Under the pieces are notes generated by a model. It saw only the letters and a list, made by a program, of their open reading frames with translations. It did no database searches and was not told the origin of the DNA. DNA of 59,988 nucleotides from an uncultured Prochlorococcus sp. (GTDB taxonomy: Bacteria > Cyanobacteriota > Cyanobacteriia > PCC-6307 > Cyanobiaceae). Below are positions 1 to 10,046 of this stretch, one piece after another. The number at the start of each line of letters is the position of its first letter. Within the stretch, counting starts at the first letter, position 1. The position numbers and the translations under genes were made by a program. The stretch is taken from contig CACGER010000006.1 of the NCBI GenBank assembly GCA_902572075.1, positions 1 to 59,988 of the forward strand. The letters are read 5' to 3'.

Positions 1-852
1 CATACTCAAATCAATCCAATTACTTTTGGTGATTGAAGAACTTGTTGAAATCAAATCAATACCTTTTATTAGATATTTACTAATTTCTTGAGGGTTTATT
101 CCAGAAACTTCTATTATCAAATTTTTATTGACTTCTTTTTTAAAGCTATTAATTGATAAATCTCTTAATTCTTGAACGCTTTTTTTGATTGTTTCAGGAC
201 TAAGTTCATCTAATAAGACACTATCAGCTCCTGCTAATACTGCTTCTTTTGCCTGTTCGATATTCTCAGCTTCAATTATGATATGAGTTGTAAAAGGCGA
301 ATTTAGGCGAATTTTTTGTACCGCATTCTTAAGATTATCTGTCCATGCAATATGATTTTCTTTGATCATAGCAGCATCGTATAATCCCATTCTATGATTC
401 ACTCCACCTCCGCATTTGAATGCATATTTTTCAAATATTCTTAAGCCGGGAGTCGTTTTCCTAGTATCTGCTAATTTTATATTTGTGCCTTCTAATTTAT
501 CTGTAAGATTCTTTGTATATGTTGATATTCCAGATAAATGCATTGCTATATTTAAGCTGATCCTTTCACTAGCGAGTAAACTTTTTGAAGGTCCATGTAT
601 TTCTAATAGTTTTTGATCTTTAACAAATTTATCTCCATCAGAGATATTAAATTTCGGACTGATTTTTAAATCAATTTTTCTAAAAATTTCTTTTATAATT
701 TCAACCCCACAGAATATACCCTCCTCTTTTGCAATCCAATATGCATTACCATTCTCTTCTATAATAGAGGGACTTGTAAGATCTCCCCTACCTATATCTT
801 CATCGATCCAATTATCAATGATTTTACTTATTATTGGAGTATTTAAATCCAC
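1..852 (-). CDS. nadC: Nicotinate-nucleotide pyrophosphorylase (quinolinate phosphoribosyltransferase), 3' end cut by window
   Basis: Makes nicotinate mononucleotide from quinolinate and PRPP in de novo NAD synthesis; cytosolic. Reading the minus strand from a GTG at 852 gives 284 codons with no stop before the window edge. The family signature is clear: DEDIGRGDLT near the N-terminus, RKTTPGLR followed by EKYAFKCGGG and NHRMGLYDAAMIKENH in the middle, and a C-terminal half with the VLLDELSPE-type strand. The family is usually about 285-290 aa, so only a few residues are missing beyond position 1. The GTG start is chosen because it precedes the first conserved helix and no ATG lies nearby. 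It is followed by mnmE upstream on the same strand, 82 bases away. Confidence 0.93.
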   Translation of the reverse strand, partial: MDLNTPIISKIIDNWIDEDIGRGDLTSPSIIEENGNAYWIAKEEGIFCGVEIIKEIFRKIDLKISPKFNISDGDKFVKDQKLLEIHGPSKSLLASERISLNIAMHLSGISTYTKNLTDKLEGTNIKLADTRKTTPGLRIFEKYAFKCGGGVNHRMGLYDAAMIKENHIAWTDNLKNAVQKIRLNSPFTTHIIIEAENIEQAKEAVLAGADSVLLDELSPETIKKSVQELRDLSINSFKKEVNKNLIIEVSGINPQEISKYLIKGIDLISTSSSITKSNWIDLSM

Positions 853-934
853 TAAACTAAAAAATAATTAATTAATAAAAATTAAACTGAAGCTAGAGAA
901 TCAACTATATATCACTATGTAATTTAACTCAAAT

Positions 935-2317
935 TTATTTACCAATACAAAACTTAGAAAAAATATTATCTAGAAGTTCCTCTGTTAATTCTTGTCCAGT
1001 TATTTTAGATAAGTTTTGAATTCCATCTCTCAGCTCAATTGATAACAAATCAAATGGCAATTTATTTTCAATTATTTCATCCGTATCATTTAAATTAGAT
1101 AAGCAAGCAGACAAATTTGTTAGATGTCTTTCGTTTAAAAATATATTGATATTTTCTACTTGTTTTAATCCGCATTTTTTTATAATTATGTCTATTAATA
1201 ACTTTTCACCATCATTATTCTTAATACTCATAAGAATTGTGTTTTTTAACTCATTTGAATTAATATTTTTGCAATCAATTAAATCTTTTTTATTGCCCAA
1301 AATAGTAATTAATTTTTCTTTGGGAATTTCTTGTATTATTTTTTTGTCTTCTTCATTAAATCCTTCTTCAAGACTATAAATATAAATTATAAAATCTGAC
1401 TCTTTTATTTTCCCAAAACTTTTTTTAATTCCAATACTTTCAATTTGTTCATGAGTTTCTCTTATGCCAGCAGTATCAATTATTTTCATTGGAATATCAT
1501 TAATAGTTAAATTAACTTCAATAACATCTCTAGTTGTTCCGGGAATATTAGTTACGATTGCTTTCTCTTTTTTTGCAAGTAAATTTAATAAAGAGCTTTT
1601 ACCAACATTTGTTTTACCTATAAGCGCAATGGATATTCCATTGTGAATATATGAATTTCTTTTTGCATTTTCTATTAGTAATTCTATTTTTTCTTTGACT
1701 TTTTTAATGTTTTTTAGATATTTGGTGTAATCAAAATCTGTGAAGTCTTCTTCAAAATCAACTCTCGCTTCTATTTCGCAAAGTTGATTTATAAGGTCAT
1801 TTTTAATATCATCAATTTTTTTCTTTATTTCTCCTTGAACCCCGCTAAAGGCTAACTCTGCTGCTCTGGTATTGCTTGCATTAATTAATTGATTAATCGA
1901 CTCGGCTTGAGTAAGGTCTATTTTCCCATTAAGAAAAGCTCTTTGACTAAATTCTCCTGGGTTTGCAAGTCTAACTCTAGAATTACTAGATAGTAATATC
2001 TTTAAAACTTTATTTACTATGATAATTCCGCCATGGCAATGAAGTTCAACTACATCCTCTCCTGTGAAGCTATTTGGGGATTTCATCACTAAAATTAAAA
2101 CCTCATCAATAAATTTATTTTGTTTATTTTCCTGAATAAAACCACGAAAAACCCTATGTGATTCCCATGCATATTTAGATTTAGTTTGAACAATCTTTTT
2201 GCAAGAATTTATTGCGTCTTTCCCTGATACTCTTATTATCGCAACTCCTCCCTTCCCAATACTTATAGCTGAAGCAATTGCGGCTATCGTATCTTCTGTA
2301 GTAACTATCGAATCCAT
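935..2317 (-). CDS. mnmE: tRNA uridine-5-carboxymethylaminomethyl modification GTPase MnmE (TrmE/ThdF)
   Basis: With MnmG it modifies U34 in the wobble position of certain tRNAs. The 460-aa length is normal. Visible parts are the N-terminal tetrahydrofolate-binding domain ([11 protein letters not shown] at 6-16, [12 protein letters not shown] around 86-97), a helical domain split around an inserted Ras-like GTPase with P-loop GKTNVGKSS at about 234-242, DTAGIRET for G3 and GNKKDL for G4, and the C-terminal FCIGK that carries the conserved catalytic-region cysteine. Transcribed on the minus strand, divergent from the DUF2062 gene with a 66-base gap. Nothing is unusual apart from lysine/isoleucine-rich composition typical of AT-rich genomes. 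Confidence 0.97.
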   Translation of the reverse strand: MDSIVTTEDTIAAIASAISIGKGGVAIIRVSGKDAINSCKKIVQTKSKYAWESHRVFRGFIQENKQNKFIDEVLILVMKSPNSFTGEDVVELHCHGGIIIVNKVLKILLSSNSRVRLANPGEFSQRAFLNGKIDLTQAESINQLINASNTRAAELAFSGVQGEIKKKIDDIKNDLINQLCEIEARVDFEEDFTDFDYTKYLKNIKKVKEKIELLIENAKRNSYIHNGISIALIGKTNVGKSSLLNLLAKKEKAIVTNIPGTTRDVIEVNLTINDIPMKIIDTAGIRETHEQIESIGIKKSFGKIKESDFIIYIYSLEEGFNEEDKKIIQEIPKEKLITILGNKKDLIDCKNINSNELKNTILMSIKNNDGEKLLIDIIIKKCGLKQVENINIFLNERHLTNLSACLSNLNDTDEIIENKLPFDLLSIELRDGIQNLSKITGQELTEELLDNIFSKFCIGK

Positions 2318-2383
2318 CTCTCGCTTTGTTATGGATAATTAAGTAAGATTATCAAGAATTTAATTTTGAAATTTTCTTTCTGA

Positions 2384-2827
2384 ATGAGATTTAAAAGAGA
2401 TATTACCTATAAGAAAATTCTATCATTATTTTGGAGTCAGAATGGAAGTCCTTTCTTTAATGCTAAAGGTTTAGCTATAGGGGTATTTAGTGGTTGCTTT
2501 CCATTTTTTGGTTTTCAGACTTTAATGGGAGTATTTTTTGCGAAAATAGCTAAGGGCAATATTGCTCTAGCTGCAATTGGTACCTGGATCAGCAACCCTT
2601 TTACTTATATTCCACTTTATTATTTTAACTATAAAGTTGGTTCGATTTTTTTAAATAATCCCACTAATAAAATTCTTGAAAAAAGTTTAGTTATTGATGA
2701 CTTATGGAAACAAGGTAGAATTTTTTCCTTAAAATTACTCTTAGGTTCATCTTGTGTAGGTATTTTATTAGCATTGATTTGCGGCAGTGTTGTTTTCTTT
2801 ATCTACAAGATAAAAAGTAAAAGATAA
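2384..2827 (+). CDS. DUF2062 family membrane protein
   Basis: A 147-aa protein of the DUF2062 family, whose biochemical role is not known. The diagnostic region is FSGCFPFFGFQT (about 35-46) followed by ANIALAAI-like GNIALAAIGTWISNPFTYIPLYY, which forms the first membrane hairpin; a second hydrophobic segment near the C-terminus (SSCVGILLALICGSVVFF) makes a likely two-to-three-helix inner-membrane protein with a basic tail. The ATG at 2384 is the only sensible start. It is convergent with the (p)ppGpp synthetase gene and divergent from mnmE, so it is probably transcribed alone. Family assignment is from motif recognition; function is unknown. Confidence 0.85.
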   Translation: MRFKRDITYKKILSLFWSQNGSPFFNAKGLAIGVFSGCFPFFGFQTLMGVFFAKIAKGNIALAAIGTWISNPFTYIPLYYFNYKVGSIFLNNPTNKILEKSLVIDDLWKQGRIFSLKLLLGSSCVGILLALICGSVVFFIYKIKSKR

Positions 2828-2845
2828 ATTGATCTGATTTTAAAC

Positions 2846-5155
2846 TTAACTTTGTCCAACTCTGGCAATATCTAAAACATCTGCCATTGATTTAATTTGT
2901 TCAATTGTTTTGTGAAGTTGATTATAACTTTCAAGACCTACACAAAGATTTATAATAGCTGGTTTACCATAAGCAGTTTTAACATTGGCATCACTAACGT
3001 TTATACCTTTATCAGATAACCGCATAAGAATATCTTTAAGAACTCCAACTCGATCAATTACTTCTATTCGTAGCTGAATTGGAAACTTATTATCGCCAGT
3101 TTTATTATCTTGATTCCAACCGACAGGTAATCTTCTTTCTATTGGAATTGGTATTACATTTTCACAATCTTCCCTATGTATAGTTATCCCATGGTTGCCG
3201 AGCGACACAGTTCCGATAATATCTTCGCCTGGGAGTGGGGAACAGCATTTACCTATTCTGTAATCAAGACCTTCTATCCCGGAAATTGGTGATTTAGCTG
3301 CTGTATTAGATTGATTAGTGGATAAATTATTATTACTTTTAAGAGATTTTGCTATTTCAGATTCAGAATCATTTTTTACATCTTCTGTCTGTAATTTTAT
3401 TTCTTCTCTTAGTCTGTTTAATACTTGATGCAAAGTTAAACCACCAAAACCAAGAGATGCAAGAAGGTCTTCAGTAGTTTTTAAATTGCATCGATTTGCA
3501 ACTTTTTTCATGGCTTCACTAGAAAGTAATGCATCAAAACCGTTTCTACCTACTTCTTTTTCAAGTAAATCTCTACCTCTTTTAATCGTTTCATCACGAT
3601 GGCTTTTCTTATACCATTGGCGAATTCTATTTTTAGCAGTTGGCGTAACTACAAAGTTCAGCCAATCCAAGCTTGGAGTAGCATTATTACTTGTCAGAAT
3701 TTCTATGAAGTCACCATTTTGAAGTGCTGTAGATAATGGAGAAAGCTTTTCATTAATTCTTATTCCATTACAGTGATTTCCAACTTCAGAATGGATTCTG
3801 TAGGCGAAATCTATCGCGGTAGATCCTTTCCTTAAACCAACAACATCTCCTTTTGGAGTGATTACAAATACTTCTTCATCAAATAAATCTTCTTTAATTG
3901 AAGCTAAATAATCATTATGATCCCTTTCATTACCTTCTTGTTGCCATTCTACTAATTGTCTTAGCCAATTAAATCTCTCGGCATTACTTTTAGCAGGAGA
4001 ACCACCCTCTTTATATTGCCAATGAGCGGCAATACCATATTCAGCAATTTGATGCATCGAAGTAGTTCTAATTTGAACTTCAATAGGTCGATGTCTTCCA
4101 ATCACAGATGTGTGTAAGGACTGATATCCATTGGGTTTTGGTAATCCTATATAGTCTTTAAATCTACCTGGAATTGGCTTGAAAGTATCATGAACAACTG
4201 CTAAAGCTCTATAACAACTATCTGAATTGTCCACGATAATTCTTAGGGCAGCAACATCATAAATCTCGTGAAAATGCTTTTGTTGTCTTTCCATTTTGCT
4301 CCAGATGCCATAAAGATGTTTTGGCCTTCCTGTTATTTCAAAATTTTTCAAACCCGCTGAAATCAAGTTTTCCTTCATAAGATTCAAAGTTACTTTTAAT
4401 CTTTTTTCTCTATCACTTCTTTTAACGGCGATTTGATCTTTAAGATCTAGATATTCTTTAGGCTCTAGGAATTTAAAAGCTAAATCTTCTAATTCCCATT
4501 TAAATCTGTTTATTCCTAGTCGATTAGCTAATGGTGCATAAATCTCTCTTGTTTCTCTCGCTATTCTTAGTTTTTTCTCATCATTTAGCCATTCAATTGT
4601 TCTCATGTTATGAAGTCGATCTGCAAGCTTAACTAAGACAACTCTGATATCGCTGGCCATAGCCAAAAACATTTTCCTAAGATTTTCAGCTTGTGCTTCA
4701 GTCCTGTTGTTAAAGTGGATGCCGCCTAATTTTGTTACACCCTCTACAAGTATTTTTACTTCTAATCCAAAATTTGTTTCTATTTCGGATAAATCAATGC
4801 CAGTATCTTCAACTACATCATGTAAAAGGCCTGCAGCAATAACAGATGAACTAGCACCTATTTCTTTAAGGAGATTTGCAACAGCAACCGGGTGGATAAT
4901 GTATGGCTCGCCGCTTGCACGGAATTGTCCATCATGAGCTTCATAAGCAAGTTTAAAAGCCTTTACTATAAGGTTTTGATTCTCATCATTTTCTTTATTT
5001 GATTTTTCAAAATTATGAATATCCTTAATAAGCCAATCGGGAATGTTTATTTGATAATTCAAAGATTCACTTTCATATTTTTTATTTTCAGGCAAAATAG
5101 TTTTGGAAACTTTAATTTCGTTCTTTTCTTTTGAATTTGCAGCTGCCTCGGACAT
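2846..5155 (-). CDS. spoT: Bifunctional (p)ppGpp synthetase/hydrolase (RelA/SpoT family, Rel)
   Basis: Makes and degrades the stringent-response alarmone (p)ppGpp. The 769-aa protein has every expected domain in order: HD hydrolase domain with HDVVED at 112-117 and LADRLHNMRT near 177-186; synthetase domain around 260-400 with RFKDYIGLPKPNGYQSLHTS near 331-350; TGS domain (EVFVITPKGDVVGLRKGSTAIDFAY-type, about 440-500); and a C-terminal ACT domain. The RFKD sequence matches the RxKD motif of bifunctional enzymes rather than the acidic ExDD motif of synthetase-only RelA, and the hydrolase motif is intact, so both activities are expected. It is probably the only long Rel enzyme in such a genome. 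The first 45 residues are a poorly conserved lysine/glutamate-rich extension. Confidence 0.96.
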   Translation of the reverse strand: MSEAAANSKEKNEIKVSKTILPENKKYESESLNYQINIPDWLIKDIHNFEKSNKENDENQNLIVKAFKLAYEAHDGQFRASGEPYIIHPVAVANLLKEIGASSSVIAAGLLHDVVEDTGIDLSEIETNFGLEVKILVEGVTKLGGIHFNNRTEAQAENLRKMFLAMASDIRVVLVKLADRLHNMRTIEWLNDEKKLRIARETREIYAPLANRLGINRFKWELEDLAFKFLEPKEYLDLKDQIAVKRSDREKRLKVTLNLMKENLISAGLKNFEITGRPKHLYGIWSKMERQQKHFHEIYDVAALRIIVDNSDSCYRALAVVHDTFKPIPGRFKDYIGLPKPNGYQSLHTSVIGRHRPIEVQIRTTSMHQIAEYGIAAHWQYKEGGSPAKSNAERFNWLRQLVEWQQEGNERDHNDYLASIKEDLFDEEVFVITPKGDVVGLRKGSTAIDFAYRIHSEVGNHCNGIRINEKLSPLSTALQNGDFIEILTSNNATPSLDWLNFVVTPTAKNRIRQWYKKSHRDETIKRGRDLLEKEVGRNGFDALLSSEAMKKVANRCNLKTTEDLLASLGFGGLTLHQVLNRLREEIKLQTEDVKNDSESEIAKSLKSNNNLSTNQSNTAAKSPISGIEGLDYRIGKCCSPLPGEDIIGTVSLGNHGITIHREDCENVIPIPIERRLPVGWNQDNKTGDNKFPIQLRIEVIDRVGVLKDILMRLSDKGINVSDANVKTAYGKPAIINLCVGLESYNQLHKTIEQIKSMADVLDIARVGQS

Positions 5156-5209
5156 TTTATATTGCTTTAGATGTATTTTATTTATGTCTAGAAAAATTTG
5201 CTATAAATC

Positions 5210-6808
5210 ATGGAAAAAAATAAAGAAAAAATTATTGTAGTTAAAAATCTTGCTGTTAAATATGGTCTAAAACAGCAACCTATTATCAAAAATTTTAATT
5301 TGGAGATAGATAGTGGAGATCATTTGGCCATAATAGGACCTTCAGGATGTGGAAAGACCACTTTTGCAAAAACATTAGTAAATATATTGCCTGCAAAGGC
5401 CACTTCTAAAGGGTATCTATCGATTTCTAATGTAGATCCTAGGAAAATAAACAACAAAGATGCACAATTATTTAGAAGAGAGAATTTTGGATTTATTTAT
5501 CAAGACTCTATAAAAAAACTTAATCCGCTAATGAGAGTTGGGGATCATTTATATGAATTATTTAAAACACATTATCAAACTAAATCATCTTTAACTATTA
5601 AAAAATTAGTAAGAGAAGTTTTTCAAAAAGTCGGAATTGAAGAAAGTAGACTTGATTCTTTCCCACATCAATTTAGCGGCGGAATGAGACAGAGAGTTTC
5701 TATAGCAATGGCACTTGCTTTGAAACCTAAATTATTAATAGCTGATGAACCTACAACAAGCTTGGATACCAAAACAAGTTTTGAAATTATGCAAGAAATA
5801 ATTCATCTATGTAATGAATTTGATACAACTTTAATTTTAATTAGTCATGATATTAATCTTGCAGCAAAGTGGTGTAAAAAAGTTGCAATAATTGAAAAGG
5901 GATCGATTGTTGAAAAAGGGAATATATTAGATATTTTTCAATCACCAAAATCAGATATCGGGAAAAAGTTAGTAAATGCTTCAAAAATCGTATTAGAACC
6001 AAATACTAAAAATAATGCTCGAGATCAAGTCGTTCTAGAGGCAAATAACTTAAGACATTGGTATAAATTAAATTCTTCAATTTTCATTAATAAATGGAAT
6101 AAGGCTTTAAATGAAGTTAGTTTCAAGTTATATGAGAATGAGACTCTTGGAATAGTTGGTTCTTCAGGGAGTGGTAAAAGTACATTATGTAGGGCTTTAA
6201 TTGGACTTCTTAAAGTAAGAGGTGGTGAAATCAAAATTTATGATAAAAATCATGCATCGAAAAAAAATAAATCTTTTAAAAAGAACAATAAACTGCAAAT
6301 TATTTTTCAAGATCCTTTTTCAAGTTTGAACCCAAAAATGACAATTAAAAGTATTTTGGAAGATATATTTTTTATTCAACAAATTTCAGATAAAAGAAAA
6401 ATCGAAAAAGAAATAAAATTAATGTTTAGAAATTTGAATCTTCCCTTAAATAATGATTTTTTTAATTCTTATCCTAGCCAATTATCGGGTGGTCAATTGC
6501 AAAGAATTTCATTAGCCAGAGCGCTATTGTTGAAACCAAAAATTTTGATTTGTGATGAGAGCGTTAATATGTTAGATGCTTCAGTAAAAATAGAGATTCT
6601 TGAATTACTTAGAGTCTTGCAAGAAAAAATGAATTTAACGATTATCTTTATTACTCATGATTTGGGCATTGCTAAAAGATTTTGTGATAGGTTGCTAGTT
6701 ATGAATCACGGAAAGATAGTTGATGAAGGAGAAAGTTCTACAATATTCACTAAAACTCAAAACACGTATACAAAATCGCTTCTAAATTCCTCTTTGAATC
6801 TTATTTAA
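5210..6808 (+). CDS. Fused double-ATPase ABC transporter subunit, peptide/nickel (Dpp/Opp DF) type
   Basis: A 532-aa protein with two complete ABC ATPase domains, like DppD and DppF joined end to end. Domain 1 (about 1-265) has Walker A GPSGCGKTT, signature FSGGMRQRVS and Walker B LLIADEPTTSLD. Domain 2 (about 275-530) has GSSGSGKST, LSGGQLQRIS and ILICDESVNMLD. All catalytic residues are present. It presumably powers import or export of oligopeptides, but no permease or solute-binding-protein gene is beside it; its neighbours are the divergent spoT and the convergent pseudouridine synthase, whose 3' ends overlap by 8 bases. The substrate and partners cannot be read from this window. Confidence 0.9.
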   Translation: MEKNKEKIIVVKNLAVKYGLKQQPIIKNFNLEIDSGDHLAIIGPSGCGKTTFAKTLVNILPAKATSKGYLSISNVDPRKINNKDAQLFRRENFGFIYQDSIKKLNPLMRVGDHLYELFKTHYQTKSSLTIKKLVREVFQKVGIEESRLDSFPHQFSGGMRQRVSIAMALALKPKLLIADEPTTSLDTKTSFEIMQEIIHLCNEFDTTLILISHDINLAAKWCKKVAIIEKGSIVEKGNILDIFQSPKSDIGKKLVNASKIVLEPNTKNNARDQVVLEANNLRHWYKLNSSIFINKWNKALNEVSFKLYENETLGIVGSSGSGKSTLCRALIGLLKVRGGEIKIYDKNHASKKNKSFKKNNKLQIIFQDPFSSLNPKMTIKSILEDIFFIQQISDKRKIEKEIKLMFRNLNLPLNNDFFNSYPSQLSGGQLQRISLARALLLKPKILICDESVNMLDASVKIEILELLRVLQEKMNLTIIFITHDLGIAKRFCDRLLVMNHGKIVDEGESSTIFTKTQNTYTKSLLNSSLNLI

Positions 6809-7760
6809 CTTTAAGAACACTTAGTAATTTTTGAAAATCTAATGGTAATTCTGATTCAAATATCATTTCTTTACCATTTATTGGATGTATAAGTCCAAGC
6901 TTAATGGCGTGTAAAGCTTGGCCATCTAATTTACATGGTAGTTTTTTACATCTTCCATATAACGGATCACCCACAATTGGATGATGAATGTGAGCGCAAT
7001 GTACTCTTATTTGATGCGTTCGCCCCGTATCTAGTTTGAAACTCATTAATGAGTAATTGCCAAATCTTTCTTCTAATTTCCAATAGGTACAGGCATACCT
7101 TCCTGAAGTTTCTTCAACTACTTTATATTTCAATCTATTTAATTTATCTCTGCCAATGTTTCCCACTATTTGGCCTTCTTCAGAATTCGGTGCTCCATGA
7201 ATTACTGCAATATATTCGCGTGATGCTATTTTTTCTTTAATTTGTTTCTGGAGATTTACTAATGCCTCTTGGCTTTTTGCAACAACCATACATCCGGAGG
7301 TATCTTTATCTAATCTGTGAACAATCCCAGGTCTTAGTTTCCCATTAATTCCAGGTAGATCTTTACAGTGAAAAAGTAATCCATTCACTAAAGTTCCAGA
7401 TTTGTGTCCAGGGGCTGGATGAACAATTAGTCCTGATTGTTTATTAATTACTATGATGTGCTCGTCTTCAAAAAGGATATTTAAATCCATTTTTTCAGGT
7501 TTCAAATAAATAAGAGGTTCTGGAGGAGGCATCCATATTTGAATATTGTCGCCATTTTTTAATGGGGTCTTTGATTTTGCAGTCTTATAGTTTACAAGTA
7601 CTAAACCTGAATTTATAAAATGTTGAATTCTTGCTCTACTTTGTTCTGGCCTTTTACTTACCAACCATCTGTCTAGCCTCATAGGAAGAGGTAGCTCATA
7701 AATAATTTCTATAAGCTCACCTTCTCCAATGCCGAAAGAATTTTGATTATTTAATTCCAT
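6801..7760 (-). CDS. rluD: RluA/RluD-family 23S rRNA pseudouridine synthase
   Basis: Isomerises specific uridines in large-subunit rRNA. At 319 aa it has the usual two-part layout: an N-terminal S4 RNA-binding domain (MRLDRWLVSKRPEQSRARIQ, about 27-46) and the catalytic domain with GIVHRLDKDTSGCMVVAKS around 145-163, whose aspartate is the nucleophile, then KLDTGRTHQIRVHCAHIHHP and the GDPLYGRC segment. The exact uridine targets cannot be decided from sequence, so RluD is the closest named member rather than a proven orthologue. The start codon at 7760 overlaps the last 10 bases of the upstream rbgA gene, so the two are translationally coupled in one operon. Confidence 0.9.
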   Translation of the reverse strand: MELNNQNSFGIGEGELIEIIYELPLPMRLDRWLVSKRPEQSRARIQHFINSGLVLVNYKTAKSKTPLKNGDNIQIWMPPPEPLIYLKPEKMDLNILFEDEHIIVINKQSGLIVHPAPGHKSGTLVNGLLFHCKDLPGINGKLRPGIVHRLDKDTSGCMVVAKSQEALVNLQKQIKEKIASREYIAVIHGAPNSEEGQIVGNIGRDKLNRLKYKVVEETSGRYACTYWKLEERFGNYSLMSFKLDTGRTHQIRVHCAHIHHPIVGDPLYGRCKKLPCKLDGQALHAIKLGLIHPINGKEMIFESELPLDFQKLLSVLKVK

Positions 7761-8623
7761 AGTGGGACTTCTAAAGCAATTTTACCCAGCATTTGATTTC
7801 TATAATCTTCCAATAACTTATGAGACATTCTCCTTTTATCGCCTGAGGTATGTTTTGAAGCTGCTTCGTCGATCCAAGCAGAAGGACTCTTAAAGCCTTT
7901 AGTAATATCAACTCCATATCTATTAGATATTTGTTTAACTGAGATATTCGCATTCTTATCTTTGTTGAGAGTAGATATAATTTTGATAAATCCAATTGCG
8001 ACACTCTCTATTTCATAAGCAGCTTCTCCAATATCGTCACAAAGTGCAAGATTAAGTGCTGATTTTTGATCTTCTAAATTTGGAGGTATAACACCAGGAG
8101 CATCTAGCAGATCTATACCACTTTCTAATTTTATCCATCTTAAATTACGAGTCACGCCTGCTTTCCTAGCGCTATCTACAACTCTTTTTTTTGCGATTCT
8201 ATTAATTAATGCCGACTTTCCTACGTTTGGAAAACCAAGTGTAAGGGCTCTAATTGGCCTAATTCGCATTCCTCTAGAGAGTCTTCTATCGTCGATTGAC
8301 GCCCTAGAATCTTTGGCTGACTTACAAATTTCTTTAATCCCTATTCCTCTTTTAGCATCACACCAAAGAGGATATTGATCTTTAGAATTAAACCATTTAT
8401 TCCAACTATTGATTGTATTCGGGGAGATCATATCTGATCTGTTGATGACAAGAATATGTTTTTTATTATTTATCCATTTATTTAAGTGTGGATGTCCAGT
8501 TGACAAAGGAATTCGTGCATCTCTAACTTCTATAACTAAATCTACTTTATTGATAACTTCAGATAATTTCTTTTCTGCTTTTGCGATATGGCCTGGGTAC
8601 CATTGGATTTTGGGTATGTCCAC
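7751..8623 (-). CDS. rbgA: Ribosome biogenesis GTPase RbgA/YlqF family
   Basis: A circularly permuted GTPase that acts in late 50S ribosome assembly. The 290-aa protein shows the permuted motif order: G4 (NRSDMI, about 61-66) comes before G1 (FPNVGKSALINRIA, about 131-144), then the switch region AGVTRNLRWIK and G3 DAPGVIPP. The N-terminus IQWYPGHIAKAEKKL is the family hallmark, and a C-terminal helical ANTAR-like region follows. It is co-transcribed with the downstream pseudouridine synthase (10-base overlap), giving a small ribosome-maturation unit. The start at 8623 is supported by the WYPGHMAK-type signature only a few residues in. Close to 210 bases separate it from the divergent pgk. 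Confidence 0.94.
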   Translation of the reverse strand: MDIPKIQWYPGHIAKAEKKLSEVINKVDLVIEVRDARIPLSTGHPHLNKWINNKKHILVINRSDMISPNTINSWNKWFNSKDQYPLWCDAKRGIGIKEICKSAKDSRASIDDRRLSRGMRIRPIRALTLGFPNVGKSALINRIAKKRVVDSARKAGVTRNLRWIKLESGIDLLDAPGVIPPNLEDQKSALNLALCDDIGEAAYEIESVAIGFIKIISTLNKDKNANISVKQISNRYGVDITKGFKSPSAWIDEAASKHTSGDKRRMSHKLLEDYRNQMLGKIALEVPLWN

Positions 8624-8836
8624 TTCAATAAATCAAATAAAATTTTGTATTCCTTTTAGTTTTTATAAGTTTCAAAAGTATTTACTTCTAAAGTTTAGTA
8701 TAAATTTATTAACTAAAAAATTTTTATAATCGTTAATTTTTAAAATTTATTAAGGCATAGGTAACAGTAACTACTTTTTAACCCAATAAGCCCAAATTAA
8801 CGTTAGGGTCTTGAGATTATAAATATAGCTTGTTTA

Positions 8837-10045
8837 ATGTCAAAATTATCTCTTTCCAGTCTTGATAAGACACATTTAGAAGGAAAAAAAGTTCTTGTAA
8901 GAGTAGATTTTAATGTTCCATTAAATGAAGATGGTCAAATAACCGACGATACGCGTATTCGTGCAGCGATTCCAACTATTGAATATCTTATTAATCATTC
9001 TGCAAAAGTTATTTTAGCTGCTCATTTTGGTAGACCAAAGGGTCAGGTAAATGAAAAAATGAGATTAACTCCAGTAGCAGCAAGATTAAGTGAATTGTTG
9101 GGGCAAAATGTTGCTCTTACTAACAGTTGTATTGGTGATGAAGCAGTTGCACAATCAAATAGCTTATCTAATGGAGATGTTCTTTTACTTGAAAATGTTC
9201 GTTTTTTTGTTGAAGAGGAAAAGAACGATTTGGAGTTTGCTAAAAAATTAGCATCACATGCAGATATGTATGTAAATGATGCTTTCGGTGCTGCTCATAG
9301 AGCGCATGCTTCAACTCAGGGTGTTACAAATTATTTAAGTCCCTCAGTAGCTGGATTCCTTTTAGAAAAAGAATTGAAATACCTACAAGGAGCTGTAGAT
9401 TCCCCAAATCGTCCATTGGCAGCAATAGTTGGAGGATCAAAGGTTAGTAGCAAAATAGGAGTACTTGATTCTTTACTAGATAAGTGTGACAAAATCATGA
9501 TTGGTGGAGGAATGATTTTCACTTTTTATAAAGCAAGAGGTTTAGATGTCGGAAAGAGCCTTGTAGAAGAAGATAAACTCGAGCTTGCTAAAGATTTAGA
9601 AGCAAAAGCAAAAGCAAAAGGAGTAGAATTGCTATTACCTACTGATGTCGTTTTGGCTGATGAATTTTCTCCTGACGCCAATAGTAAAATATCTCAAATT
9701 GATGCAATTAGTGGGAATTGGATGGGTCTAGATATTGGTCCAGATTCTATTAAAGTTTTTCAGAATGCTCTTGCAGAATGTAAGACAATTATTTGGAATG
9801 GTCCAATGGGAGTTTTTGAATTTGATAAATTTGCAGACGGTACAAATGCAATAGCTACGACTCTTGCGGACTTAAGTGCTTTTTCTGAAGTTTGTACAAT
9901 AATTGGTGGTGGAGATTCAGTTGCAGCAGTTGAAAAAGCAGGATTAGCTGAGAAAATGTCTCATATATCTACTGGAGGTGGGGCTAGTTTGGAACTTTTA
10001 GAAGGCAAAACTTTACCAGGTGTGGCTGCGTTAAACGATGCTTAG
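8837..10045 (+). CDS. pgk: Phosphoglycerate kinase
   Basis: Interconverts 3-phosphoglycerate plus ATP and 1,3-bisphosphoglycerate; in a phototroph it serves both the Calvin cycle and glycolysis. The 402-aa length is standard. Seen are the N-terminal signature [11 protein letters not shown] at about 19-29, the substrate-binding HFGRPKG, RAHAS loop, the hinge region, and the nucleotide-binding [10 protein letters not shown] and C-terminal [13 protein letters not shown] motifs. Start ATG at 8837 places the conserved TLVRVDFN strand at the usual position. It lies alone on the plus strand: the exported unknown gene runs towards it, only one base after its stop. Confidence 0.98.
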   Translation: MSKLSLSSLDKTHLEGKKVLVRVDFNVPLNEDGQITDDTRIRAAIPTIEYLINHSAKVILAAHFGRPKGQVNEKMRLTPVAARLSELLGQNVALTNSCIGDEAVAQSNSLSNGDVLLLENVRFFVEEEKNDLEFAKKLASHADMYVNDAFGAAHRAHASTQGVTNYLSPSVAGFLLEKELKYLQGAVDSPNRPLAAIVGGSKVSSKIGVLDSLLDKCDKIMIGGGMIFTFYKARGLDVGKSLVEEDKLELAKDLEAKAKAKGVELLLPTDVVLADEFSPDANSKISQIDAISGNWMGLDIGPDSIKVFQNALAECKTIIWNGPMGVFEFDKFADGTNAIATTLADLSAFSEVCTIIGGGDSVAAVEKAGLAEKMSHISTGGGASLELLEGKTLPGVAALNDA

Positions 10046-10046
10046 T

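Noticed and set aside
7771-8004. Second minus-strand frame within rbgA
   Set aside because: Lies fully inside the RbgA GTPase gene in a different frame with no conserved motif.
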